Below are positions 1-8,200 of a stretch of 15,820 nucleotides of DNA, in pieces. The position numbers were made by a program, and so were the translations under genes. Positions within the stretch are counted from its first letter, which is position 1; every line of letters starts with the position of its first letter. The notes beneath the pieces are model-generated. The model saw only the letters and a program-made list of their open reading frames with translations, did no database searches and was not told where the DNA came from. Source of the DNA: Thermoguttaceae bacterium (GTDB lineage Bacteria; Planctomycetota; Planctomycetia; Pirellulales; Thermoguttaceae); assembly GCA_017549085.1 (NCBI GenBank), contig JAFYVO010000386.1:1-15820 (forward strand), written 5' to 3'.

Positions 1-54
1 ACGCCGGTCGACGCGCCGTTCGTTTTCGCGCTTTCGCCCGTTCGCTAACTCCGC

Positions 55-1374
55 TTATTTATTGCGATTGTCGACGACGCGGTTCAGTTTCCCTTCGCTG
101 CGCGGGAGCGAGTTCGGTTCGGCGAACGTAATCTTAACGTTAATGCCGATGGTGCGTTGCATCTTTTCGCCGATGGCGCGTTTGAACGCTTCGACGGCGG
201 CGACGTTGTCGGCGAGTTCCGCGAACTTTTCGGCGCTCAATTCGACGCGGGTTTCGATGACGTCGAGGCCGGTCGCGTTCTTCGAAAGGACGATTTGATA
301 GTGAATCAACGTCGGATCGACCGCCAAGAGGGACGCTTCGATTTGGCCCGGGAAAACGTTGACGCCGCGAATGATCATCATATCGTCGGAGCGGTGCGAA
401 ATACGGCTAATACGGCGAATCGTGCGACCGCAAGCGCATTGTTCGACGACGATCGACGTGATGTCGCGAGTGCGGTAACGAATGAGCGGCGTCCCGCGTT
501 TGCAGAGCGTCGTGAAGACGAGTTCGCCGATTTCGCCGTCCGGAAGCGGTTCGAGCGTTTCCGTGTCGACGATTTCCGGGTAGAAGTTGTCTTCGAAGAT
601 GTGAACGCCCGCTTGGCAAGCGCATTCGCAACCGACGCCCGGGCCGGAAATTTCGGTCAGACCGTAAATGTCGTACGCTTTAATCCCGGTTTCCGATTCG
701 ATGGAGCGGCGCATTTCTTCCGTCCACGGTTCGGCCCCGAAGAACCCGGCGCGCAACTTCGTTTCTTTCCAGTCGAAGCCGACTTTTTTCGCGTGGTCGA
801 TCAAGTGGAGGAAGTAGCTCGGCGTGCAGGAAATGACCGTGGCGCCAAAGTCGCGCATCAACATCAGTTGACGCTCGGTGTTCCCGCCGGAAATCGGAAC
901 GACGGAACAACCGAGTTTTTCGCCCCCCGCGTGCAAACCGAGACCGCCGGTGAAGAGCCCGTAACCGTAGGCGTTTTGCAACACGTCCGTATCGTTAATA
1001 CCGCAAGCCGCGAGAGCGCGAGCGACCGACGCGCTCCAAACTTCAATGTCGCCGCGGGTGTACCCCATCACGATCGGCTTGCCGGTCGTCCCGCTACTGG
1101 CGTGATAGCGAACGATTTCGTTGCGCGGCGCGGCGAACATCCCGAACGGGTAAGTGTCGCGCAAGTCGGTCTTTTTAACGAACGGCAGCTTGCTAATATC
1201 GGCGATCGACTTGATCGAATCGGGCGAAACATTGTTTTCTTCGAGAAGATCGCGGTACCATTGGACGTTCGCGTAAACGTAACGAAACGTTTCCATAAAG
1301 CGTTCGTTTTGGATTTCGCGAAGCATTTTTACCGGGATAAAATCGGGCGCGCTCGTCATCGTATACTGCGACAT
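55..1374 (-). CDS. paaK: Phenylacetate-CoA ligase family protein (PaaK-type AMP-forming ligase)
   Basis: This is an adenylate-forming ligase of the PaaK family, which activates phenylacetate or a related aryl acid with ATP and CoA in the cytoplasm. Counted from the chosen Met it has 439 residues, the usual PaaK length. The ATP-binding loop SSGTTGKP lies at about 93-100, YGLTE at 237-241, the RYRTRD motif ends near 304, GVNVFPGQIE at 337-346, and the catalytic C-terminal Lys in SEGKLNR is about 429. The frame opens upstream at 1491, but ATG 1374 is preferred: GGAGG lies 6 nt before it and the extra 39 residues are an Arg-rich, family-unlike stretch. Cys residues in CECAC (249-253) and CAC (313-315) could bind a metal. 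In anaerobes such enzymes often work with indolepyruvate ferredoxin oxidoreductase, but no such gene is in view. Family assignment is firm; the exact substrate is not. Confidence 0.9.
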   Translation of the reverse strand: MSQYTMTSAPDFIPVKMLREIQNERFMETFRYVYANVQWYRDLLEENNVSPDSIKSIADISKLPFVKKTDLRDTYPFGMFAAPRNEIVRYHASSGTTGKPIVMGYTRGDIEVWSASVARALAACGINDTDVLQNAYGYGLFTGGLGLHAGGEKLGCSVVPISGGNTERQLMLMRDFGATVISCTPSYFLHLIDHAKKVGFDWKETKLRAGFFGAEPWTEEMRRSIESETGIKAYDIYGLTEISGPGVGCECACQAGVHIFEDNFYPEIVDTETLEPLPDGEIGELVFTTLCKRGTPLIRYRTRDITSIVVEQCACGRTIRRISRISHRSDDMMIIRGVNVFPGQIEASLLAVDPTLIHYQIVLSKNATGLDVIETRVELSAEKFAELADNVAAVEAFKRAIGEKMQRTIGINVKITFAEPNSLPRSEGKLNRVVDNRNK

Positions 1375-1554
1375 TATGTTCCTCCGTCCTTGCGGAATGC
1401 GCGCGTCGCGGCGGTTGCGCTCTCGTCGTCGACGCGTTATGAAAACGAAAAAGCCGGGAAATTCCGGCGCCGTCGCGTCAAAAGCGTTCAATTTGCGTCG
1501 CGGCGGTCATCGACGGTCGCGACGTTTGCCTTTGTTTCTTCGGCGGACTCTACC

Positions 1555-1582
1555 ATTATAAAAAATTTCCCGCGACTGTAAA
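1555..1582 (-). promoter_or_regulatory. Promoter of the paaK-like gene
   Basis: Read on the minus strand, a -35 TTTACA (1577-1582) and a perfect -10 TATAAT (1555-1560) are separated by 16 nt. This matches a sigma-70-type promoter at 11 of 12 positions. It would give a leader of roughly 170 nt before the ATG at 1374. Confidence 0.7.
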
Positions 1583-1947
1583 GCGGCGCTGTTTTTTCTT
1601 CCCGTCGCGGCGTCGTCGCGCTTTTGTCGAAGAGTAGGACGTTAATTTTAACGACTCGACGCAAACCCCGCATTTTAACGCGTTTTCCCATCAAGCGGCG
1701 TTTTGTCGAATTTTTTTTGAAAATAATGAAGAAAAACGCCAAAAGACGCGCGTTTTGCGTTGACGTCGCGGCGCCCCTTCGTTAATAATATAGACGTCGC
1801 GGCGAAAGCGTTAAAAGTTGGCGCCGTAAATTTTGTTTATTTTACCATTTGTCGAAAGCCAAGCGCGCCCAAGTTCGCGACGCGCCGCAATTTGACGAAA
1901 AAAATCAAAAAAGACGCGCTTTTTTTGTCGAAATCAAAGAAATTTGC
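1583..1947. other. Intergenic A/T-rich region with no convincing gene
   Basis: This stretch lies between the divergent promoters of the paaK-like and HU genes. Short open frames on both strands (for example 1760-1975 plus and 1488-1742 minus) lack a ribosome binding site and resemble no protein family I know. It holds a 12-bp direct repeat GACGTCGCGGCG at 1762-1773 and 1793-1804, 31 bp apart. A second plus-strand promoter-like pair, TTGACG (1760-1765) and AATAAT (1784-1789) with 18-nt spacing, overlaps the first repeat. Confidence 0.4.
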
Positions 1948-1976
1948 TTGCTTTTGGAGAAAAAAGTCGTCATAAT
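1948..1976 (+). promoter_or_regulatory. Candidate promoter of the HU-like gene
   Basis: A -35-like TTGCTT (1948-1953) and a -10 CATAAT (1971-1976) are spaced 17 nt apart. The -10 matches 5 of 6 consensus positions; the -35 is weak. The leader would be about 130 nt and contains a small hairpin CGAAG-CTCG-CTTCG at 2026-2039. Confidence 0.5.
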
Positions 1977-2113
1977 AGTTTCGGACGAGAAAAACGACGT
2001 CGCGCGTTTTTAGTCGCGATACTTACGAAGCTCGCTTCGGTCGCCCCTATTTTTCGCCCGAAATTATTTTAATTCGTTTAATAGACTCGTTAAACTCTTC
2101 AGGAACCAGCGAT

Positions 2114-2527
2114 ATGGCTAAAGAAAAGAAACCTTGCGCGAAAAAGGCTTGCGCGAAAAAAACGGAAGTCAAAGCCGAGAAAAAAGTTGAAAAGAAAGCG
2201 GTTGAAAAGAAGGTCGACGAAAAAGCGAAACCGTTGACCAAAACGCAAATCATCGCTCAACTGGCTGAGAATTCGGGGCTTAGCAAGAAAGACGTTTCCG
2301 CCGTCCTCGACCAAATTGGCGCGCTGATCCAATCGAGCCTCGGGGAAACCGACAGCTTCACCCTGCCGGGTCTCGTTAAAATCGAAAAACAATTTGTTCC
2401 GGAAAAACCGGGGCAAGACAACGTTCCGGACCCGTTCCACCCGGGTCAAACGATCAACCGTCCTGCCAAACCGGCGCACTGGAAGATTAAGGTGAAAGCC
2501 CTCAAAGCGTTGAAAGATATGGTTTGA
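2114..2527 (+). CDS. HU-family DNA-binding protein with Lys/Cys-rich N-terminal tail
   Basis: The protein (137 aa) is a nucleoid-associated DNA-binding protein of the HU/IHF superfamily. Residues 1-40 form a Lys/Ala/Glu/Val-rich tail resembling eukaryotic H1 or bacterial histone-like tails, with a repeated CAKKACAKK at 8-16. Residues 41-137 are the HU-like core: LTKTQIIAQLAENSGLSKKD forms the first helices, TLPGLVKIEK (83-92) the start of the beta arm, and RPAKPAHWKIKVKALKAL the C-terminal strand and end. The core matches the HU-related form common in planctomycetes, with a Pro-rich arm containing FHPGQ in place of the classical arm. ATG 2114 has AGGA 9 nt upstream. It is followed by its own terminator and so is probably monocistronic. 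Family call is strong; which chromosomal role it plays is inference. Confidence 0.88.
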   Translation: MAKEKKPCAKKACAKKTEVKAEKKVEKKAVEKKVDEKAKPLTKTQIIAQLAENSGLSKKDVSAVLDQIGALIQSSLGETDSFTLPGLVKIEKQFVPEKPGQDNVPDPFHPGQTINRPAKPAHWKIKVKALKALKDMV

Positions 2528-2592
2528 CGCCGATTCGGTCGCTTTTCGTTTTTTAAGCGACAAACTTTAACGACGGTTCGCCCGTCGCGCGC

Positions 2593-2631
2593 AACCTCGC
2601 GTCGAGTCGTTCGACGACGCGAGGTTTTTTT
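2593..2631 (+). terminator. Rho-independent terminator of the HU-like gene
   Basis: A perfect 10-bp stem, CCTCGCGTCG (2595-2604) pairing with CGACGCGAGG (2615-2624), has a 10-nt loop and is followed by seven T residues (2625-2631). It lies about 65 nt after the HU stop codon. Confidence 0.88.
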
Positions 2632-2644
2632 ACGTTCGCCCCTC

Positions 2645-2672
2645 TTGACAAAGAGAAAAATTTCCGCAAAAT
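2645..2672 (+). promoter_or_regulatory. Promoter of pyrH
   Basis: A perfect -35 TTGACA (2645-2650) is followed after 16 nt by CAAAAT (2667-2672), a 4-of-6 match to the -10 consensus. It sits just after the HU terminator and gives a leader of about 190 nt before the pyrH start. Confidence 0.6.
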
Positions 2673-2867
2673 AGGACTAATTTGACGCGGAAACGTCGCC
2701 GCCTCGCCCTTCCGCGCTCGCGGCCCCCTTTTCGCCGTTCCCCCTTTCCTTCAACGCATCTAACGCGTTCAAAATCGATACGTTAGACGTTGCGTTCGCG
2801 CCGTCGCAAACGCGAACGTTCCGCCGTAAGTTTCGATAAAACGAACGCGCTCCAAGGACACAACGCA

Positions 2868-3620
2868 ATGACTTCGAACCCTTCCCCCGCTTCTTCTTCC
2901 CGTCCGCGCCGCGTTTTGTTGAAAATTTCCGGCGAAAGTTTTTGTCCGGAAAACGACCGCGGCGTCTCGATGGATTCGGTCAACCACTTGGCGGCGCAAA
3001 TCGTCGACGTCGCGCAAAGCGGCGTTCAAATCGCGGTCGTGATGGGGGGCGGCAACATCCTCCGCGGCGCGCAATTCAAAGCGGCGAACTCCTCGATTCA
3101 AGAAGCGACGGCGCACTATATGGGGATGCTCGCGACGGTCATTAACGGCCTCGCGCTCCAAGACGCGATCGAAGCGCAAGGGCAACCGACCCGCCTGATG
3201 ACGGCGCTCCCGATGGACGTCGTCGCCGAGCCGTACATCCGTCGCCGCGCGCAACGCCACCTCGAAAAGGGCCGCGTCGTCATCTTGGCCGGCGGCACCG
3301 GCAGCCCGTTCGTGACGACCGACACCGCCGCCGCTCAACGCGCGCTCGAACTCGAAGCCGACGTCATCCTCAAAGCGACGAAAGTCGACGGCATTTACAG
3401 CGAAGACCCGAAAAAGAACCCGAACGCAACCTTCTATTCGGAACTGACTTACGAAGACGCGATCCGTCAAAACCTCCGCGTGATGGACTCCGAAGCGTTC
3501 GCGAAGTGCGCCGAACACAACATGCCGATTATGGTCTTCAACTTCCGCGAACCGGACAACTTCAAGAAAGCCGTCCAAGGCGAACACGTTGGGACGATCG
3601 TCCGCTCCGCGAAAAACTAG
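2868..3620 (+). CDS. pyrH: UMP kinase (uridylate kinase)
   Basis: UMP kinase phosphorylates UMP to UDP with ATP in the cytoplasm, feeding UTP and CTP synthesis. The 250-aa protein belongs to the amino-acid-kinase superfamily and is only slightly longer than usual because of a Pro/Ser-rich N-terminus. Visible motifs are [10 protein letters not shown] (16-25), GGGNILRG (60-67), [17 protein letters not shown] (84-100), [14 protein letters not shown] (142-155), ATKVDGIY (170-177) and VMDSEAF (205-211). The frame extends upstream to 2790, but ATG 2868 has AAGGA 9 nt before it and gives the family-like start. In many bacteria pyrH sits beside rpsB, tsf and frr; none of these is here. It is flanked by terminators on both sides, so it is probably a single-gene unit. 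Confidence 0.95.
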   Translation: MTSNPSPASSSRPRRVLLKISGESFCPENDRGVSMDSVNHLAAQIVDVAQSGVQIAVVMGGGNILRGAQFKAANSSIQEATAHYMGMLATVINGLALQDAIEAQGQPTRLMTALPMDVVAEPYIRRRAQRHLEKGRVVILAGGTGSPFVTTDTAAAQRALELEADVILKATKVDGIYSEDPKKNPNATFYSELTYEDAIRQNLRVMDSEAFAKCAEHNMPIMVFNFREPDNFKKAVQGEHVGTIVRSAKN

Positions 3621-3699
3621 TTCGACGCGTTTCCCTAAAAAACCGCGAACAGCCGGAAGCGCGCCCGTCAAAAACGCCGCGCTTCCCCTAATTTAACGC

Positions 3700-3739
3700 A
3701 AAAAACGCGCTCGAGCCGCAAACTCGAACGCGTTTTTTT
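3700..3739. terminator. Bidirectional terminator between pyrH and the cysteine desulfurase gene
   Basis: An A-run (3700-3705) and CGCG-C-TCGAG pair with CTCGA-A-CGCG and a seven-T run (3733-3739), with one internal C/A mismatch and a 7-nt loop. The T-run serves pyrH on the plus strand and the A-run gives the U-tract for the minus-strand gene ending at 3781. One hairpin therefore probably stops both convergent transcripts. Confidence 0.82.
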
Positions 3740-3780
3740 ACGCTCCGACGGCGCGAACGCCGCCGTTTGCGCCGTCAAAA

Positions 3781-5040
3781 TCAAGCGATCGGCTCGCCCT
3801 TGACGTTATCCCACTTCGACGACATAAAGCGCACGTCCGCAACGACTTTGACGAACGCTTCGAGCGCGGCGTCGACTTCCGCGTCGGTCGTGTAACGGCT
3901 GAGGCTGAACCGGAAGTTCCCTTGCAGCGCCCCCTCCGGAACCTTCATCGCCGACAGAACGTGCGACGGTTCGAGCGAGCCCGACGTGCAGGCCGACCCG
4001 CTCGAAACGCAGACGCCGGCTTCGGACATCAGCATCAAAATCGCCTCGCCCTCCGCTCCGTAAACCGCGACGTTCAACGTGTTCGGCGTGCGCGGCGCGT
4101 CCTTGCCGTTGACGACGACCCAAGGAATCCGCGCTTCGAGTTCCGCTTGCAAACGGTTGCGCATCCCCTCCATTCGGGCCGCGGTCGCTTCGCGATCTTC
4201 CGCTTCGAGGTCGAGCGCTTTGGCAAGCCCGATAATATACGGAACGTTTTCCGTCCCGGCGCGGCGTCCTCGTTCTTGGTGCCCGCCGATCAGGAAGCGT
4301 TCGACCGGCGTTCCGCGGCGAACGTAAAGCGCGCCGATTCCCTTCGGAGCGTGAATTTTGTGTCCGCTAAACGACAGCATATCGACGTTTGCGAACGCGC
4401 CGACCGGTTCGTCGGAGGTCGCCGTTCGACTCAAATTGATCGGCAGTTTCGTAACGGTTTGCGTCGCGTCGCAGTGGAAAACGATCTTTTCGTCGGTTTG
4501 TTTCGCCAACCGCGCCAACTTTTCGATCGGGAAAATAACGCCGGTTTCGTTGTTCGCGTGCATAATCGAGACGACCGCCGTTTCGCCCGGGCGCAACGCT
4601 CGAACGTACTCGCGCAAATCGATCCGCCCTTGCGCGTCGACGCCGATATACTCGACTTCCGCGCCTTCGCGTTCGAGTTGGCGGCAAACCTCTAAAACGG
4701 CCGGATGCTCGACTTTCGTCGTGATAACGCGGTTGCGTTTCGGGTCGACGCGACGCGCCGCCTTCCAAGCGCCGACGATCGCCGCGTTGTTGCTTTCGGA
4801 GGCGCAGGAGGTGAAAATGATTTCGTCCGGATACGCCGCGCCGAGTCGGCGAGCGACGGTCGCGCGGGCCTCGTCGAGTTTGCGCGCCAACGCTTCGGCG
4901 GGAGCGTACATCGAGCTGGGGTTCCAGTACTCCGTTTCGAAATAGGGCCGCATTGCGTCGAGGACTTCCGGCGCGATCGCGGTCGTCGCGTTGTTGTCAA
5001 GATAGATAAATTTTTTGTCCGTTTGGGTAGTTTCGGTCAT
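3781..5040 (-). CDS. nifS: Cysteine desulfurase, NifS type
   Basis: This is a PLP-dependent class V aminotransferase-fold enzyme that moves sulfur from cysteine to an active-site Cys persulfide, for Fe-S clusters and other sulfur-containing products. Its 419 residues compare with about 400 for NifS/IscS. YLDNNATT opens the fold (13-20). His111 in KVEHPA should stack on PLP, HANNETG is at 161-167, and the PLP Lys is K228 in SFSGHKIH. RAGTENV (260-266) is conserved. The catalytic loop is SSGSACTSGSLEPSHVL with Cys351; the short loop and LEPSHVL are typical of the NifS/IscS group rather than SufS. The ATG has GAGGTG about 6 nt upstream. No scaffold (IscU/NifU) or nif gene is nearby, so a general housekeeping role is more likely than a nitrogenase role; iscS would be an equally fair name. 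Confidence 0.93.
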   Translation of the reverse strand: MTETTQTDKKFIYLDNNATTAIAPEVLDAMRPYFETEYWNPSSMYAPAEALARKLDEARATVARRLGAAYPDEIIFTSCASESNNAAIVGAWKAARRVDPKRNRVITTKVEHPAVLEVCRQLEREGAEVEYIGVDAQGRIDLREYVRALRPGETAVVSIMHANNETGVIFPIEKLARLAKQTDEKIVFHCDATQTVTKLPINLSRTATSDEPVGAFANVDMLSFSGHKIHAPKGIGALYVRRGTPVERFLIGGHQERGRRAGTENVPYIIGLAKALDLEAEDREATAARMEGMRNRLQAELEARIPWVVVNGKDAPRTPNTLNVAVYGAEGEAILMLMSEAGVCVSSGSACTSGSLEPSHVLSAMKVPEGALQGNFRFSLSRYTTDAEVDAALEAFVKVVADVRFMSSKWDNVKGEPIA

Positions 5041-5182
5041 CTTTTCACCTCGACATTTCTTCGTCGCGTCGAGCGACTTGCCGTCGATTCGGCGGCGAGC
5101 CGTTTCTTTTCCTTAATATCAACGTCGGCGCGCCGTTCGTTTCGCTTCCTAACGTTTCGGAAAACAGCGCCCGCTTTTCGAT

Positions 5183-5210
5183 ATTATACCCGATTTTTTC
5201 CGTTTGGCTA
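5183..5210 (-). promoter_or_regulatory. Candidate promoter of the cysteine desulfurase gene
   Basis: On the minus strand a perfect -10 TATAAT (5183-5188) lies 16 nt after TAGCCA (5205-5210), which matches the -35 consensus at 4 of 6 positions. It would give a leader of about 135 nt. I see no strong terminator for the upstream chelatase operon (stop at 5277), so read-through into this gene is possible. Confidence 0.55.
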
Positions 5211-5276
5211 GCGGCGCGTAAAAGTCGACGCGATTTCTCTCCGCCGTTTTATCGAACCGAAATCGAGTTTCGTCCT

Positions 5277-8200
5277 TTATCGCCGAGCGCCGCCGACGCA
5301 AAAGCCCGCCGCGACGACGCCGAGTAAAACCGCGAAGACGGCGAGCGTTCGAAGCCGTCGCGTCGCCGCGTCCGTCGACGTCGCGTCGTTTGCCGTTTTC
5401 TCGACGTTTTCGACCGTTTCCGTTAGCGTTAAACCTTGCACCGTCGGCGCTTGCGGAGGCGTCGTCGCCCGTTCGATTTCGGCGCGGTAGGCGTCCCCCG
5501 CCTCTCCCAACGGGAGCGTTCCGATAAACTCGATCAACTTTTTATTCCCCGTCGTTTCGTAACTTCCGGAAGCGCCGTGTTTTGCGACTAACTCGGCGTG
5601 CAGTTTCGCGATTTTCTCGACCGTTTCCGGCGCGGCGTCCCAATAACCTTTGCGAACCGTTTCGAGCATAACGGCGGTCATATCTTGAAGCGCGGCGGGA
5701 TTTTGCGTCTCGAACCATTCGCGAATCCCGAGGTTCCGGGCGTCGTCGACGAAAACGGCGGTCGTCTCTTCCCAAACCGACGCGTCGATCGTCTCCGGTT
5801 GCGCGACGTTCCATCCGTAAAGATTGCGAACCGTCTTCGCGGTCGACGCCGCCGCGCTCGCTCCTTCGCGCTGCAACCCTTTCAAATACTTAGGGTTCCA
5901 AAGCGTCGTTCGCAACTCTTCGCGGAGCGCCGATCGAGCCGTTTCGACGCGCGGGTTCGTCGGCGACCTCAAATCGTCGAACCAAATTTGCGGGTCGCGC
6001 CCCGTTTTCGTCCGAACGGCGGTCGCGAGCGTCGCGAACTCGTAAACGTGGTCGAGTTTCGCCGGGCCCCAAACGTTGGAGGAGCGCGTCTGCAACATCG
6101 CTTCGACGCCGTCGAGATTGAACTCGAGCAACCCCTTAACCGGCGTTCCCCAACGACTTGCGTCGCGGTAGACGCCGGACATATTCGCGAGATAGCGGTC
6201 GGCGACCTCCGTTTCGTCGTTCCAAAGGTCGCCCCGCTCGACGAGCCGCATAATCCCGGTTCCGTACGAGAGCGCGTTTGTCGAACCGAAGACGCGCGCC
6301 GTCGCAAGCTCTTGCGCTTCTTCGGGTTGCGTTCCATTTTCTCGAACGAGCCGCTCGGCTATTTTCGCGACGTTTTCCCGAACGAAATTCGGAAACGCGT
6401 CGTCTTCCGCTTCCGCCGCCAACTTAACGGCTTGATCGATCGCTTCGATCTTCGCCCCGAACGCGTCGCGGAACTGCCCCGACGTTTGAACGAGAACGTC
6501 GATTCGCGGCCGCCCGAGTTCGCTCGACGGAATCAATTCGAGTTCGGCGGCGTTTCCGCGCGAATCGAATTTTACCCGAACGCCAAGCAGATAAAAGACT
6601 TGCGCAATTCCGAGTCCCCGCGTTCGAATCGACTCGCCCCCCCAAAGAACGCAAGCGACGCGACGCGGCCAAGCGCCGCCGTTGGCCGCTCGATGATTTT
6701 CGAGAATTTCGTCGGCCAACTTCGCTGCCAACCGCTCCGCTTCCGGCGTCGGCAATTTTTGAACGTCGAGTCCGGCGAGGTTGCGCCCGGTCGGCGCCGC
6801 GTCCGGATTGACGAGAAAATCGCCCCCGGTCGACGGCGGAATAAATCGTCCGCAAAGTCCGTCGACAAAGCGGTTAAGTTCCGCGTCAAACGAATCGCGC
6901 AATCGTTTCTCGGCGTCGTCTTTCGCCGGCGTCGTTTGCGCCGCCGTTTGCGCGACTTGCTCGTCCGTCCAAGGGCGTCCGACAACGTGTAGCCCGTCGG
7001 CGACCGACGCGTCTTCGTAACGATGCAGAACCTGGTGCAACGTCTCGACTTGCGCTTCGTCAAAGGCGCGCCCCGAGCGTTCGAACTCCGCCCGAAACTC
7101 CGCGTCCGCAAACGCCCGAAACGCCGGTTCGTCGAGCAAGTCGTCGAGCAAATTCGACCGCAAAACAGCCGCGACGAGAGCCGCCGCCGTTTCGCTTTTG
7201 AGCGCGGAATCGGACGTGTCGAGATACTCGCGAACTTTCGCGGCGACGTCCTTTAAGTCGCCGTATAATTCGCTTTGCGCAAAAGGAGGCGTCAAGTGCG
7301 AAACGATCGTCGCCCGGGCTCGCCGCTTCGCGAGGAACGCTTCGCCGATGTTGTTGATGCTGTACAGATAAAGGTGCGGCTTGTCGCCGATCAGCGCGTC
7401 CGGATAACAGTTTTCCGTCATAAACGCCGATTTTCCGGGAGTAAACTCGAGCGATCCGTGCGTTCCGAAGTGAACGAGCGCGTCAGCCGCGAACCCGTGT
7501 AGCGCCCAGAAATAAGCCGCCCAATAGAAATGCGGCGGCGCCTTGTCGGTTCCGTGCACCGCGTCGAAATCGTTGTCGTTCTTGGAATAAGGCGCGTCCT
7601 CTAAAACGGCGGTCGACGGTTGCGGAATTAGCGCGACATTCCCGAATTGCAAACGCGGAACCAAAATCCCAAACTCGTCCCCGACGTCGCGCGTCATATA
7701 ATCGCCCGGCGCCGCGCCCCAAACGTCGACGACGCGGCGTCGAACGTCTTCCGTCAAATTATCGTTAAACCATTTTCGATAAACGTTTTCCGGAATAAAC
7801 TCCGGGCGCGCTTCCTCGACGAAACGCTCGAAGTCGCCGAGGTTCCATTGGCCGACAGTCCTCCCTTCGCGCTCGATTCTAACTCGAAATTCTTCAATCG
7901 TTTGCGGAAAATCCGCGCCCAAATCGAACCCTTCGTCGCGAAGCCGCGTCAACGTATTAAACAGCGACGGAACGACTTCGAGACTCTGCGCAGTCAACGC
8001 GCTTCCCCCCGGCGCTTTGTAAAAGAAGATCGCCAACCGTTTGTCGGCGTTCGACTTGCGACGCAAATCGACCCAACCGGCGCAACGTTCGACAAGCGCG
8101 TCAATTCGTTCCGAAAGCGCCCGACGAGCAACGAACCCGTTTTCGTCCGCGTCCTTCGTCGCGATCGCCGTCGCTTCGATAACGCCGTCGAGTTCCGGTA

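Noticed and set aside
157..1581. Long plus-strand open frame (474 codons) opposite the paaK-like gene
   Set aside because: Shadow of the real gene. NCG-rich codon use leaves few stops on the opposite strand; the translation is Arg/Phe/Val-rich without motifs. The same applies to long antisense frames at 2769-3671, 5598-6992, 8418-9296, 10628-11809, 12651-13598 and 13698-14915.
1861..1927. Possible terminator: AAGCGCG pairing with CGCGCTT before a T-run
   Set aside because: The loop would be about 47 nt and no gene ends just upstream on the plus strand.
1760..1975. Small plus-strand frame of 71 codons before the HU gene
   Set aside because: No ribosome binding site, A/T-rich low-complexity translation, and it runs across the better HU promoter candidate.
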